Source: Bin34 sp965219935
Lineage (GTDB): Bacteria; Chloroflexota; Anaerolineae; Caldilineales; Caldilineaceae
Assembly (NCBI GenBank): GCA_965219935.1
Contig: CBDCOU010000003.1
Location: forward strand, 558,001 to 622,000
Reading direction: 5' to 3'
DNA length: 64,000 nt
In this document: piece by piece, positions 26,042 to 35,765 of the stretch
Layout of the letters: every line of letters starts with the position of its first letter
Position numbering within the stretch: position 1 is the stretch's first letter
Position numbers and translations under genes: made by a program
The notes under the pieces: model-generated
Told to the model about the DNA's origin: nothing
The model's input: the letters and a program-made list of their open reading frames with translations, nothing else
Databases searched by the model: none

Positions 26042-27856
26042 ATGTTGTATCCCCAGTCCAATCGGTTTCGGTATTCCTTGCCCTTGGACGGCTTTTGGTC
26101 GTTCCAAGCCGATCCCGAGGGGGTGGGTGAACGGGAGGAGTGGTGGAACGGGCTGCCGGCCGGCCGGCAGATTGCGGTTCCCGGCAGCTGGAACGAACTG
26201 TTCCCCGAGCACCGTGACTATCTCGGGGATGCCTGGCACGTCACGGAGTTTGATGTCGGTGCTCCCGGTCCCGACTCGGTGTTGCGCCTGCGTTTCGATT
26301 CGGTCAACTACAGCGCACGGGTGTGGCTCAACGGGACCGAAGTCGGAGCCCATGAAGGCGGTCATCTGCCGTTCGAGTTTGACATTTCGGATGTGGTAAG
26401 GGACGGGCGCAACCGGCTGGCTGTGCTTGTCAACAACGATCTCAGGCCGGACCGCGTGCCCCCGGGCAATGCGTCTGATTCGCCCTTCTCGTCGATGATG
26501 TCGACGTTCCCTCCGACCAGCTTCGATTTCTTTCCCTACGGAGGCATCCAACGTCCGGTGTGGGTTTCGATGCTGGACGCGGTGCACATCGTCTCCGCGG
26601 GCGTCGAGACGGGATTTGATCGCAACGACGACCTTGCCGGATACGTAAATCTGCGGGTCGAAGTAGCCGGCGCCGCTGCCGCGCGGCTGGCTTGCCAGGT
26701 GCTCGACGCCGCCGGCGGGGTGGTGGCCGAGGGAACATGCGACGTGAGGGGCGGTACGGTGGAGTGCCGGTTTGAGTTGCCTGGGGTCCGCCTGTGGTCC
26801 CCTGCCGATCCGTACCTGTACACGGTTGCGATGGAACTCCGGGACGACGAGGGCAAGGCTCGCGATGCCTACAGACTGGAAACGGGTGTGCGGACCGTTG
26901 AGGTGCGGGACAGTCGGATTCTGCTCAACGGCGAGCCGATTCACCTGAAGGGTTTTGGCAAGCACGAGGACTTCCCAGTGCACGGCCGGGCCCTGAACCT
27001 GCCCCTGATCGTGAAGGACGGGGAACTGTTCAGGTGGATGGGTGCCAATTCCTATCGCACATCCCACTACCCGTACGCGGAGGAAGCGCTTCGGTACGCG
27101 GATCGGGCCGGTCTGCTGGTTATCGACGAAATCCCGGCGGTCGGGCTGATGTTCGGGGACAATGGCGACCGCGTCGCCGGCTGGCTTGAGGTTTGCAAGG
27201 GCCAGTTGCGCGATCTGATTCAGCGCGACCGGAACCACCCCAGCGTCATCATGTGGAGCGTGGCCAACGAACCAATGACCGCCGACTTCATGGCCCGGTT
27301 CCGGGGAAGCGGCGCCAATCCGGCCTTTGTGGATGTCGGGACCGATTTCTTCGCCGCCCTGGTGGACGCGGGCAGGGAACTGGACCGCAGCCGGCCGTTC
27401 TCACTGGCCGGTGTGATGGGAGGGCCGGTCGAATGGCTGGAACTCTGCGATGCCGTGATGATCAACCGGTATTGGGGCTGGTATCGACTGGGTGGCCAAA
27501 TCGAGCAGGCGCGGGCCGAGATGGAAGGGGAACTGGATGAGCTGCACGCGCGGCTGGCAAAGCCCATCATCATTGCCGAGTTCGGGGCCGACACGATCGC
27601 AGGTCATCACAGCGAGCCGTCGGAGATGTTCTCCGAGGAATACCAGGTTGACGTGTTGCGGATGACGCTCGATATCGCGGCGGAACGACCGTGGATTGCG
27701 GGTTTGCACGTCTGGAACTTCGCCGACTTCAAGACGGGTCAGGGGGCGATGCGACCGGCATCGCTCAACCACAAGGGTGTGTTCACCCGTGAACGCCGGC
27801 CCAAGATGGCCGCCCACTTCCTGCGTTCCCGATGGCGGGAGGACACTGCTGCGTAG
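26042..27856 (+). CDS. uidA: Beta-glucuronidase, glycoside hydrolase family 2
   Basis: The 604-residue enzyme starts at ATG 26042 with an aggaa ribosome-binding site. GH2 domains occur in order: sugar-binding jelly roll (about 15-180), immunoglobulin-like (180-285), TIM barrel (285-600). The acid/base is Glu410 in VIMWSVANEP and the nucleophile Glu513 in IIIAEFGADT. NRYWGWY at 475-481 and the NHK motif in SLNHKGVF match residues that select glucuronic acid in bacterial GUS enzymes. VWNFADFKTGQG is also conserved. There is no signal peptide, so it acts inside the cell on imported glucuronides. The GPH-type symporter at 48269-49666 belongs to the family of the glucuronide carrier. Confidence 0.92.
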   Translation: MLYPQSNRFRYSLPLDGFWSFQADPEGVGEREEWWNGLPAGRQIAVPGSWNELFPEHRDYLGDAWHVTEFDVGAPGPDSVLRLRFDSVNYSARVWLNGTEVGAHEGGHLPFEFDISDVVRDGRNRLAVLVNNDLRPDRVPPGNASDSPFSSMMSTFPPTSFDFFPYGGIQRPVWVSMLDAVHIVSAGVETGFDRNDDLAGYVNLRVEVAGAAAARLACQVLDAAGGVVAEGTCDVRGGTVECRFELPGVRLWSPADPYLYTVAMELRDDEGKARDAYRLETGVRTVEVRDSRILLNGEPIHLKGFGKHEDFPVHGRALNLPLIVKDGELFRWMGANSYRTSHYPYAEEALRYADRAGLLVIDEIPAVGLMFGDNGDRVAGWLEVCKGQLRDLIQRDRNHPSVIMWSVANEPMTADFMARFRGSGANPAFVDVGTDFFAALVDAGRELDRSRPFSLAGVMGGPVEWLELCDAVMINRYWGWYRLGGQIEQARAEMEGELDELHARLAKPIIIAEFGADTIAGHHSEPSEMFSEEYQVDVLRMTLDIAAERPWIAGLHVWNFADFKTGQGAMRPASLNHKGVFTRERRPKMAAHFLRSRWREDTAA

Positions 27857-28024
27857 GGCCTTGCCGGTCGCTTGGCTGACCGGCAGCTTGGATACGCTTG
27901 ACCGGAGGCGGGTCGGCGGGATCCGGCATCCTTCCCGGGAACGGGCCTGCCCGGCCACACCGGGCCATTTGGAGGACGGTTGCAAACCCTCCGGCTGCAA
28001 GTGCCTATGGGCTGGGCCGGGCGG

Positions 28025-28030
28025 TATAAT
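28025..28030 (+). promoter_or_regulatory. -10 element (TATAAT) upstream of the sugar isomerase gene
   Basis: A perfect TATAAT in a GC-rich stretch lies 73 bases before ATG 28103. The -35 region at the usual distance is a poor match. A GC-rich inverted repeat (GCCGGTC/GACCGGC) near 27864-27886 lies between the uidA stop and this element. Confidence 0.45.
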
Positions 28031-28102
28031 CGAAGGCGCAACTGTCGCGTGCGCCGCGCCCGTGCATCCAAACCCATCTTGATGTTCCAACGGGAGGAAT
28101 CC

Positions 28103-29098
28103 ATGCCCAGGAATGTGACGCTGTTTACCGGCCAGTGGGCCGACCTGCCACTGTCCGAACTCGCCGCCAAGACCAGCGAATGGGGATTCGACGGCTTGGA
28201 ACTGGCCTGTTGGGGCGATCACTTCGAAGTGGACAAGGCCCTATCGTCCGATTCCTATGTTCGTGAGAAGCGTGACCTGCTGGAAAGCCACAATCTGGGT
28301 TGTTGGTCCATATCGAACCATTTGGTGGGCCAGGCCGTGGCCGATCCGATTGATGCCCGGCATCAAGCAATTCTGGATCCCCGCATTTGGGGAGACGGCG
28401 ATCCCGAAGGGGTCCGCCAACGGGCCGCCCAGGAGATGAAGGACACGGCGTCCGCGGCCAAGCTGTTCGGCGTGGATGTTGTCAATGGCTTCACCGGTAG
28501 TCCGATCTGGCACAAGCTCTACTTTTTCCCGCCCACCTCGTCGGACGAGATTGATGCCGGCTACGCGGAATTCGGGCAGCGGTGGACTCCGATCCTGGAT
28601 CACTTCCAGGCCCAGGGCGTGAAGTTCGGGCTGGAGGTGCATCCAACGGAAATCGCCTACGACATCATCACGTTCGGCCGCGCGCTCGAGGCCGTGGACG
28701 GGCATCCGGCGTTCGGCATCAACTTCGATCCCAGCCACCTGGTACACCAGTTCCTGGATCCGGTGGAACTCATCAACGCTTTCCCGGACCGCATTTTCCA
28801 TGCCCATGTCAAGGACAGCAAGCTGCAATTGACCGGCCGCAACAGCATCTTGTCCAGCCACCTGGACTTCGGCGATCACCGGCGGGGTTGGGACTTCGTG
28901 TCACCGGGCCACGGCGACGTCGAATGGGACCCGATCATCCGGGCCCTCAACCGCCTCGGTTATAACGGCCCGCTCTCCATTGAGTGGGAAGACAGCGGCA
29001 TGGATCGGGAGTTCGGTGCCCGGGAATCCCTGGCCGAGGTGCGCAGGTTCGACTTCCCCTCGTCGGACATCGTGTTCGACGAAGCCTTTGCCGACTGA
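28103..29098 (+). CDS. Xylose-isomerase-like TIM-barrel sugar isomerase/epimerase
   Basis: The 331-residue protein starts at ATG 28103 with a strong gggagga ribosome-binding site. It has the AP endonuclease 2/xylose-isomerase-like barrel. The first strand is WGFDGLELACWGDHFEV. Metal ligands are likely Glu in GVKFGLEVHPTEIAYD, Asp/His in INFDPSHLVHQ, His in RIFHAHVKDSKL, and the final Glu in GPLSIEWEDSGMD. This family isomerises or epimerises free or phosphorylated sugars and inosose derivatives; the exact substrate is not visible. The Gfo/Idh/MocA dehydrogenase follows 60 bases downstream, a common pairing in sugar, inositol and keto-sugar catabolism. Confidence 0.85.
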   Translation: MPRNVTLFTGQWADLPLSELAAKTSEWGFDGLELACWGDHFEVDKALSSDSYVREKRDLLESHNLGCWSISNHLVGQAVADPIDARHQAILDPRIWGDGDPEGVRQRAAQEMKDTASAAKLFGVDVVNGFTGSPIWHKLYFFPPTSSDEIDAGYAEFGQRWTPILDHFQAQGVKFGLEVHPTEIAYDIITFGRALEAVDGHPAFGINFDPSHLVHQFLDPVELINAFPDRIFHAHVKDSKLQLTGRNSILSSHLDFGDHRRGWDFVSPGHGDVEWDPIIRALNRLGYNGPLSIEWEDSGMDREFGARESLAEVRRFDFPSSDIVFDEAFAD

Positions 29099-29158
29099 GC
29101 CGGAACCCCAGCCGGGGTGTGTCAATCTTTACCAACCATTCCAAGGAACCCCATAGCC

Positions 29159-30349
29159 ATGAGTGACGGAAGCGGCTTCACCGCCATGGCCGGTGCGCGA
29201 GCCACCGGCGAAGCACCCGAGATTGGATTCGGCATGCTGGGCTACGCCTTCATGGGCAAGGCCCATTCCAATGCCATGCTCAAGATCCCGCACATGATGT
29301 ATCCGCCGCCGGCCATTCCGGTGTTGGAGGCCATTTGCGGACGCGACCAGGAGGCGACCGCCGAGGCTGCCCGACGGTTCGGCTACCGCAATACCTACAG
29401 TTCGTGGGAGGAGATGCTCGGCAACGACAACGTTCAGGTGTTGGACAACGGCGGGCCGAACAACGTGCATGCTGCCCCGTCCATCGCGGCCGCGGAGGCC
29501 GGCAAGCACATCATCTGCGAAAAGCCCCTGGCCCGCACGGGAGAGGAAGCCAAGACCATGCTGGATGCCGTCAACAAGGCCGGCGTCAAGGGTTTGGTGG
29601 CGTACAACTACCGTTTCGTACCCGCCATCCGGCAGATTCGGCTCCTCATTGATCAGGGCCTACTGGGGCAGGTCTACCACTTCCGCGCAGTGTACCTGCA
29701 GGAGTGGATCATGCCCCACTACAACCTGCCGATGATCTGGCGCCTGCAAAAGGACGTGGCCGGCAGCGGAGCCCTTGGGGACCTGGGGGCCCACATCATC
29801 GACCTGGGCCGCTACCTGGTCGGCGATGTCAAGAGTGTGTCCGGCTCGACCCGAACCTTCATTGAGGAGCGGCCGTGGGACGACGGCACCATGGGCAAGG
29901 TGGATGTGGACGATGCCTTCGCCGCGCTGCTGGAGTTCGAGAACGGTGCCTTGGGTACCGTGGAAGCCACGAGGTTCGCCGGAGGCCGCAAAAACGGCCA
30001 GCGCATTGAAATCAATGCGGAAAAGGGTTCGGTGGTCTTCGACCTGGAACGCCTCAACGAACTGCAGATTTTCTGGAACGACGGAGACCCGAATACCAGC
30101 GGCTTCACCAACGTTCTGGTGTCCGAGCCCACCCATCCTTGGTGGGAGAACTGGTGGCCTCAGGGTCACATCATCGGATGGGAGCACACGTTCGTGCACG
30201 AAATCACCCATCTGCTGGACTGTATCGTGAACGACCGGGATGTGGCTCCGATCGGGGCGGACTTCGAGGACGGCTATCGGAATGCGGTCATCTGCGATGC
30301 CATTCTGAAGTCGGCCGAGACACGGCGGCAGGTGGACTGCGTCTACTAG
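29159..30349 (+). CDS. Gfo/Idh/MocA-family NAD(P)-dependent oxidoreductase
   Basis: The 396-residue protein from ATG 29159 has the Rossmann motif IGFGMLGYAFMGKAHSNA after a 20-residue polar leader. The conserved EKPLARTGEEA carries the catalytic-region lysine. The C-terminal alpha/beta domain contains DLGAHIIDLGRYLVG, with the conserved D-x-G-x-H-x-x-D/H pattern. Members oxidise sugars, inositols and sugar derivatives. It follows a sugar isomerase and precedes xylose isomerase, so it is probably part of a sugar catabolic set. A UUCG-capped hairpin separates it from xylA. The substrate is not identifiable. Confidence 0.88.
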   Translation: MSDGSGFTAMAGARATGEAPEIGFGMLGYAFMGKAHSNAMLKIPHMMYPPPAIPVLEAICGRDQEATAEAARRFGYRNTYSSWEEMLGNDNVQVLDNGGPNNVHAAPSIAAAEAGKHIICEKPLARTGEEAKTMLDAVNKAGVKGLVAYNYRFVPAIRQIRLLIDQGLLGQVYHFRAVYLQEWIMPHYNLPMIWRLQKDVAGSGALGDLGAHIIDLGRYLVGDVKSVSGSTRTFIEERPWDDGTMGKVDVDDAFAALLEFENGALGTVEATRFAGGRKNGQRIEINAEKGSVVFDLERLNELQIFWNDGDPNTSGFTNVLVSEPTHPWWENWWPQGHIIGWEHTFVHEITHLLDCIVNDRDVAPIGADFEDGYRNAVICDAILKSAETRRQVDCVY

Positions 30350-30393
30350 GCAGCACCTGGGTGGCTGGACCAGCCGTCCAGCTGATCAATTGC

Positions 30394-30423
30394 AGGACGG
30401 CCAGGCTTCGGCCTGGCCGTCTT
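30394..30423 (+). terminator. TTCG-capped hairpin between the dehydrogenase gene and xylA
   Basis: A 13-bp stem (core GACGGCCAGGC/GCCTGGCCGTC) closes on a TTCG tetraloop, a very stable arrangement. Only CTTGTT follows, so it may be a weak terminator or an mRNA-processing or stabilising element. It ends just before the xylA ribosome-binding site. Confidence 0.6.
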
Positions 30424-30447
30424 GTTGAAGGAGGCGAACTACGGAAC

Positions 30448-31620
30448 ATGAGCAATCAATACACCCCCCGGGCAGAAGACAAGTTCACTTTTGGTTTGTG
30501 GACCGTGGGCAACATTGGCCGCGATCCGTTCGGTGATCCGGTCCGCGGGGTAGTGACACCTGTCGAAATCGTCCATATGCTGGCCGAGGTGGGCGCTTGG
30601 GGCGTCAATTTCCACGACAACGACTTGGTGCCCATCGATGCCACGGGTGCCGAACGGGATCGCATTGTGCGGGACTTCCGCAGGGCCATGGACGATACCG
30701 GGATTGTGGTGCCCATGGCCACCACCAACCTGTTCACGCATCCGGTGTTTCGGGACGGTGCCTTTACCAGCAGTGATCCCGAAGTGCGTGCCTATGCTCT
30801 GCAAAAGACCATGGCGGCCATCGACCTCGGTGTCGAACTGGGTGCGGAAACCTACGTGTTCTGGGGTGGTCGCGAAGGGACGGAAACCGATGTGGGCAAG
30901 CGCGCGGTCGATTCAGGACGGCACTTCCGCTATGCCATCAACTATCTGTGCGACTACGTGATCGATCAGGGATACAACCTGCGCTTTGCGCTGGAACCCA
31001 AGCCGAACGAGCCGCGCGGCGACATCTACCTGCCCACGGTGGGATCGATGCTCGGGTTCATCGCCACCCTGGATCATCCGGAGATGGTCGGAGTCAACCC
31101 GGAAATGGCCCATGAACAGATGGCGGGGCTCAATTTCATGCATGCCATCGCACAGGCCTGGGAAGCCGACAAGTTGTTCCACATTGATCTCAACGATCAG
31201 AATATGGACCGGTATGATCAGGACTTCAGGTTCGGTTCCCACAGCATCAAGCAGGCGTTCAACGTGGTTCACTTCCTTGAATCCGTTGGGTACGACAACC
31301 CGCGTCACTTTGATGCCCATGCCTATCGTTCCAGCGATCTCGACGATGTCAAGGAATTTGCGCGGGGTTGCATGCGGACCTATCTGATCCTGAAGGACAA
31401 GAGCCAGCAGTTCACGGCAGACAGTGAGATTCAGGCATTGATTGCGGAGTGCACAGCTGACGACGGATCCATGTCCATGTGGCTTGAAGGGGGATATGCT
31501 CCCGACCGCAACAGCAAGCTCCAGCAACACGCCTTCGACCGGGATGCGTTGGGTGCCCGCAGCAAGCCGTATGAACGGTTGGACCAGTTGTTGATTGACC
31601 TGCTGCTCGGCGTGCGTTGA
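30448..31620 (+). CDS. xylA: Xylose isomerase, class I
   Basis: This enzyme interconverts D-xylose and D-xylulose (and glucose/fructose). At 390 residues it has the length of the short, class I (Streptomyces-type) enzymes. ATG 30448 has the ribosome-binding site gaaggaggcg. Active-site elements are NFHDNDLVPIDA with the catalytic His, YVFWGGREGTE, the metal Glu in LEPKPNEPRGDIYLPT, HIDLNDQN, and the final HFDAHAYRS with Asp and His ligands. No xylulokinase is in the window. An unequivocal intrinsic terminator follows at 31724. Confidence 0.93.
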   Translation: MSNQYTPRAEDKFTFGLWTVGNIGRDPFGDPVRGVVTPVEIVHMLAEVGAWGVNFHDNDLVPIDATGAERDRIVRDFRRAMDDTGIVVPMATTNLFTHPVFRDGAFTSSDPEVRAYALQKTMAAIDLGVELGAETYVFWGGREGTETDVGKRAVDSGRHFRYAINYLCDYVIDQGYNLRFALEPKPNEPRGDIYLPTVGSMLGFIATLDHPEMVGVNPEMAHEQMAGLNFMHAIAQAWEADKLFHIDLNDQNMDRYDQDFRFGSHSIKQAFNVVHFLESVGYDNPRHFDAHAYRSSDLDDVKEFARGCMRTYLILKDKSQQFTADSEIQALIAECTADDGSMSMWLEGGYAPDRNSKLQQHAFDRDALGARSKPYERLDQLLIDLLLGVR

Positions 31621-31723
31621 ACCGCGCCGTGGTCGGGACCGAGATGTTGGGCAGGTCTTGGGAACCACCTCCTCCACGGATGTCTGTCCCGCCGCGTGCA
31701 CGGCGGCAAATCCACAGGTTTGG

Positions 31724-31757
31724 AATCGGTCCGCCAAATTTGGCGGACCGATTTTTT
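31724..31757 (+). terminator. Intrinsic terminator after xylA
   Basis: A perfect 13-bp stem (AATCGGTCCGCCA ... TGGCGGACCGATT) closes on AATT and is followed by TTTT then G. The core GTCCGCCAAATTTGGCGGAC is itself palindromic. Confidence 0.85.
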
Positions 31758-31768
31758 GTACGGGAATG

Positions 31769-31797
31769 TTGGATTTTGGGGGAAGTTCTGGTATACC
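31769..31797 (+). promoter_or_regulatory. Promoter of the ABC exporter operon
   Basis: TTGGAT (31769-31774) and TATACC (31792-31797) lie 17 bases apart, about 73 bases before ATG 31870 and just after the xylA terminator. Both boxes are good matches to the housekeeping consensus. Confidence 0.6.
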
Positions 31798-31869
31798 ACT
31801 CGGTCCGTTGCGCGGCGGGTCTCCCGTACCCCGCCGGTTTGGCAGCCCGGTTTGCATGCAGGATTGACG

Positions 31870-33840
31870 ATGTCGGTTACTTCAGTCGGAGTTGGCGGGG
31901 CCGGAGCCCAAAGGCTGCTGCGCGCCAACGACTTTGACCTCAAGCAGACGGCACACTCCCATCGCGTCGTAGCCTTGTGGCGCTTGATCACGGGATATCG
32001 ACTCGCGTACGGAATCGCGATTCTGAGTTTGGGCTTGGCGGCCTTGGCACGGGCTGCCAGCCAGTTTCTGCTGCGGGACTTCGTGGACCAAGGCCTGATG
32101 GGCAATGGAGGCTGGCCACTTCCCGCCTACGCAGCCGGATTCGTGTTGTTGGGGATGGTGACCGGTGCCTGCAGTTTTGGCGCAGGCCGCTTGGCGGCAC
32201 AGGCCTCCGAGGGTGCCTGTTTCCGCATTCGCAGCTATCTCTACGACCACATGCAGGCCCTTCCGTTCCTGTTCCACGACAACAACGCGACCGGGGACCT
32301 GCTCCAACGGGCCACGTCCGATGTTGAGGCCGTACGCAAGCTGTTTGCCAACACCCTGTTGGGCATCGGGCGTACCATCCTTCTGATTGTCGTGTTCATG
32401 ACCGGAATGATCCTGCTGGATGTGCGCCTGGCTTTGTGGTCTACCGTCACAGTCCCGATTATCCTGGCGGCTTCGTTCCGGTTTTTCCCCTTGATCAGCA
32501 GCAGGTACGACTTGGCCCAGCAGCAGGAGGCCCGTCTCTCTACCCGCCTGCAGGAAAACCTCAGTGGCATTCGGGTCGTGCGCGCCTTTGTGCGTCAGGC
32601 CTACGAAATCCGGATGACCGAACGGGACAATCGCGGGCTCAAGGACCAGGGTCTGAAGCTCACCAACCTGCATGCGGTGTTCTGGTCCGGGACCGATCTG
32701 TTGGTGGCCGCCCAAATGGTGCTGTCGGTGTACCTGGGTGCACGCGCGGTGCTGGCCGGAGAGTTGACGCTTGGCACCTATCTTGCGATCGTTGCCTTGT
32801 TGGGCCAGTTCATGTGGCCTGTGCGCAACTTGGGGCAGGTGATTACCAGGGTGTCCACCGGTTGGGTGTCCTATACCCGCGTCATGGCCGTGGTGCGCCA
32901 GGAACGCGAGGCGGCTGGTGAACAAACCAGCCTTTCACCGTCGGGCATGGAGGGCGAGATTCGCTTTGAGCGCGTTGGGTTTGCCTACGACGCAACAGCC
33001 ACGGTCGATGACTTGGGACCCACTACCGTCGTCCAGTCCCCCGCGGTGCTCGAAGATGTATCGTTCACGGCCCGGCCCGGCCAAGTCGTTGCACTGCTGG
33101 GACCCACGGGTTCCGGCAAGTCGACGCTCGTATCCCTGATCCCGCGGTTCTATGAGTTCACACAGGGCCGCATCACGATCGACGGACACGATCTGAAAAC
33201 GTTGCCGCGCGATTGGCTGCGGAGACACATCGGAGTCGTCCAACAGGATCCCTTTCTCTTCTCCACCACCATTCGCCGCAACATGCTCATGGGCGTTCGG
33301 GGTGAAATCGATGATGAAACCCTCTACGCCGCGGCGCGGGTTGCGCACATCCACGAGGTGGTCCAAGAGTTTCCGGACGGGTACGAAACCATCGTGGGGG
33401 AGAAGGGCGTCACCCTGTCGGGCGGGCAGAAACAGCGCGTGACGATCGCCCGCACGCTGCTCAAGAATCCGCGCATCCTAATCCTGGACGATGCCCTGTC
33501 GTCGGTGGATGTTTCGACGGAAGGGCACATCAGGGCAGCCCTGAAGGCGTTGATGAAGGATCGGACCACCTTCATCATCGGCCATCGCATCCAGTCAATC
33601 ATGCACGCGGATCAGATTCTGGTGCTGGACAAGGGCCGTATTGTCCAACACGGGCGCCACCATGATCTCAAGGACCGGGACGGCCTGTACCGGGATGTGT
33701 TCCGCATCCAGTCCGATATTGAAAGCGAGTTGCAGGACGAGTTGCGGAAGGCGACCGTGGCTGCCGAGCCGCTTCCACACGCCGGGATTAACGGAGCCGG
33801 CAGGCCCGGCCCCGTCGGTATCAATGGGCGAACAACATGA
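31870..33840 (+). CDS. ABC exporter half-transporter, subunit 1 (degenerate Walker B)
   Basis: The 656-residue protein starts at ATG 31870. It has a six-helix type IV exporter membrane domain (about residues 50-360), including the coupling region SDVEAVRKLFANTLLGIGR. A nucleotide-binding domain follows, with Walker A GPTGSGKST at about 412-420, the canonical signature LSGGQKQR at about 515, and Walker B ILILDDALSSVD. The residue after the Walker B Asp is Asp instead of the catalytic Glu, marking a degenerate site. An insertion of about 15 residues precedes Walker A. Its stop overlaps the start of subunit 2 by ATGA, so a heterodimer is expected. The substrate is unknown. Confidence 0.9.
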   Translation: MSVTSVGVGGAGAQRLLRANDFDLKQTAHSHRVVALWRLITGYRLAYGIAILSLGLAALARAASQFLLRDFVDQGLMGNGGWPLPAYAAGFVLLGMVTGACSFGAGRLAAQASEGACFRIRSYLYDHMQALPFLFHDNNATGDLLQRATSDVEAVRKLFANTLLGIGRTILLIVVFMTGMILLDVRLALWSTVTVPIILAASFRFFPLISSRYDLAQQQEARLSTRLQENLSGIRVVRAFVRQAYEIRMTERDNRGLKDQGLKLTNLHAVFWSGTDLLVAAQMVLSVYLGARAVLAGELTLGTYLAIVALLGQFMWPVRNLGQVITRVSTGWVSYTRVMAVVRQEREAAGEQTSLSPSGMEGEIRFERVGFAYDATATVDDLGPTTVVQSPAVLEDVSFTARPGQVVALLGPTGSGKSTLVSLIPRFYEFTQGRITIDGHDLKTLPRDWLRRHIGVVQQDPFLFSTTIRRNMLMGVRGEIDDETLYAAARVAHIHEVVQEFPDGYETIVGEKGVTLSGGQKQRVTIARTLLKNPRILILDDALSSVDVSTEGHIRAALKALMKDRTTFIIGHRIQSIMHADQILVLDKGRIVQHGRHHDLKDRDGLYRDVFRIQSDIESELQDELRKATVAAEPLPHAGINGAGRPGPVGINGRTT

Positions 33841-35663
33841 CCGAACAGTACTTCGAGGAAGAGGAGTTCGAAACCGCGTTCGACGGCCGGACGCTGATCC
33901 AACTGATGCGGCTTCAACTCCGCCATAAGCGTTGGGTGGCGGTCTATCTGGCGTCCACTCTGGCGATTTCAGTGCAGGAGGCCTATCTCACTTTCCTCAC
34001 CAAACGGATTGTGGACGAAGGGCTGGTGGCAGGCGATTGGTCGCATGTCGTGGGGTTGATCGTCCATTACGGAGCGGTGTTTGCAGGGTTCAGCATTCCG
34101 GTTGTGGGATTCATTGTGGGAGCCGGGTACCTCGGGGAGTTGATCCGGTACGACCTGTGTCGCGACATGTTCGCCAGACTGCAACAGCTGTCGCTGTCCT
34201 ACTTCGACAGGACCCCCGTAGGGTGGCTCATGGCACGCCTGACGTCCGATGCCAAGCGCATCGGCGAAATGATTTCCTGGGGCTTCATGGATCTGTTTTG
34301 GGGGCTGTCCAGCATTTTCGTATCCCTGGGCTTCATGATGGCCATCAGCTGGAAGCTGGGCCTGATCATGGCCGCGGTCATTCCGATTCTGTTCTTCGTC
34401 GCGCTGCGGTTTCAGACGCGCATCATACGCGCGTACCGGCATGTCCGTAGCACCAACAGCCGCCTGACCGGCGAGTACAACGAGATGCTGACGGGAGTCA
34501 GGGTGGTCAAGTCCCTGGCGCGCGAACGACTGAATTCGGATCGGTTCAACGAAATCAACCTGGAGATGTTCGGATCCAGTTTCCGCGCCGCGTTCCTGTC
34601 CGCGCTGTTCCTGCCTTCCGTCCAGCTGGTGGCAGCCCTGGCCGTTGGCACGATCATCGGGTACGGCGGATGGCAGTTTCAGCTTGGCGACATCACCATC
34701 GGAGGGATTCAGGCCTTCATTGCCTATATCGCGTTCATGCTGATGCCGATCGAGGAGATGTCAAGGGTGTTCGCCGAAATGCAGCAGGCCATGGCTTGCG
34801 GTGAGCGGGTCTTCAGCCTTCTTGGGGCCCAGCCGGAAATTGTCGACGCGCCGGACGCCGCCAACGCGACATCGATGCGGGGGGACATCGAGTTCGGTCA
34901 CGTGGATTTCGCCTACGACAGCGATGTGCCGGTGTTCACCGACTTGTGCCTGACCATCGGGAATGGCGAAACGGTTGCCCTGGTGGGTCCGACCGGGGCC
35001 GGCAAGTCGACACTGGTCAACCTGATTTGCCGATTCTACGAGCCGCAGCGCGGCCGGATTTCGATTGGAGGCCGGGATGTGGCCACGCTGTCACAGCGTT
35101 CGGTCCAGTCCCGTGTCGGGATGGTGCTTCAGGTGCCGCACCTGTTCTCAGGCACGATCCAGGAGAACATCCGCTATGGCCGCCTCGATGCAAGTGACGA
35201 GGAAGTTCTGGCCGCTTCGCGTTTGGCCGGTTCACACACCTTCATTTCCACGCTTCCGGATGCATATCGGAGTGTTGTGGGGGAAGAAGGCGTCAAGCTC
35301 AGCGTCGGCCAACGACAGTTGGTGAGCATCGCCCGGGCCATTCTGGCCCAGCCGGACATCTTCATCATGGATGAAGCCACGAGTTCGGTCGATACCCTTA
35401 CCGAGGCGCTCATCCAACAAGGCATGAACGAAGTCCTGCGAGACCGCACCAGCTTGGTGATAGCACACCGACTGTCCACGGTTCGACAGGCGGATCGGAT
35501 TCTGGTGGTGCGCGGTGGTGGAATCGAGGAGATGGGCACGCACAGTGAGTTGCTGGCAGCCGGGGGCTACTATCACCATCTGTATACGAGCCAGTTCCGG
35601 GAGGAAAAGGGGCGGGCTCTCGATCCCTTTCACAACAGTCGGTCGGCCACGGTTCCTGCCTGA
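33837..35663 (+). CDS. ABC exporter half-transporter, subunit 2 (catalytic Walker B)
   Basis: The 608-residue partner has an exporter membrane domain with KRIVDEGLVAGDW and RLTSDAKRIGEMISWGFMD. Its nucleotide-binding domain has Walker A GPTGAGKST at about residue 384 and Walker B IFIMDEATSSVD with the catalytic Glu at about 510. The signature motif is LSVGQRQL rather than LSGGQ. Paired head to tail with subunit 1, the site made from subunit 1's Walker motifs and this altered signature would be the degenerate one. The other site, with Glu and LSGGQ, would hydrolyse ATP. The ATGA overlap with subunit 1 implies translational coupling. Confidence 0.9.
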   Translation: MTEQYFEEEEFETAFDGRTLIQLMRLQLRHKRWVAVYLASTLAISVQEAYLTFLTKRIVDEGLVAGDWSHVVGLIVHYGAVFAGFSIPVVGFIVGAGYLGELIRYDLCRDMFARLQQLSLSYFDRTPVGWLMARLTSDAKRIGEMISWGFMDLFWGLSSIFVSLGFMMAISWKLGLIMAAVIPILFFVALRFQTRIIRAYRHVRSTNSRLTGEYNEMLTGVRVVKSLARERLNSDRFNEINLEMFGSSFRAAFLSALFLPSVQLVAALAVGTIIGYGGWQFQLGDITIGGIQAFIAYIAFMLMPIEEMSRVFAEMQQAMACGERVFSLLGAQPEIVDAPDAANATSMRGDIEFGHVDFAYDSDVPVFTDLCLTIGNGETVALVGPTGAGKSTLVNLICRFYEPQRGRISIGGRDVATLSQRSVQSRVGMVLQVPHLFSGTIQENIRYGRLDASDEEVLAASRLAGSHTFISTLPDAYRSVVGEEGVKLSVGQRQLVSIARAILAQPDIFIMDEATSSVDTLTEALIQQGMNEVLRDRTSLVIAHRLSTVRQADRILVVRGGGIEEMGTHSELLAAGGYYHHLYTSQFREEKGRALDPFHNSRSATVPA

Positions 35664-35765
35664 GGATGCACCGCCGATGGCAACTGCGTACCGGATCGAT
35701 AGTTACGTCGGCGGCGGGTCTTCCGTTAGGATTCTCCGTGCAAGTCAGTGAACTGGAGACAGTGC

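Noticed and set aside
25643..27238. 531-codon minus-strand frame opposite beta-glucuronidase
   Set aside because: It is antisense to an unmistakable GH2 enzyme and has no recognisable motif; high GC keeps antisense frames open.
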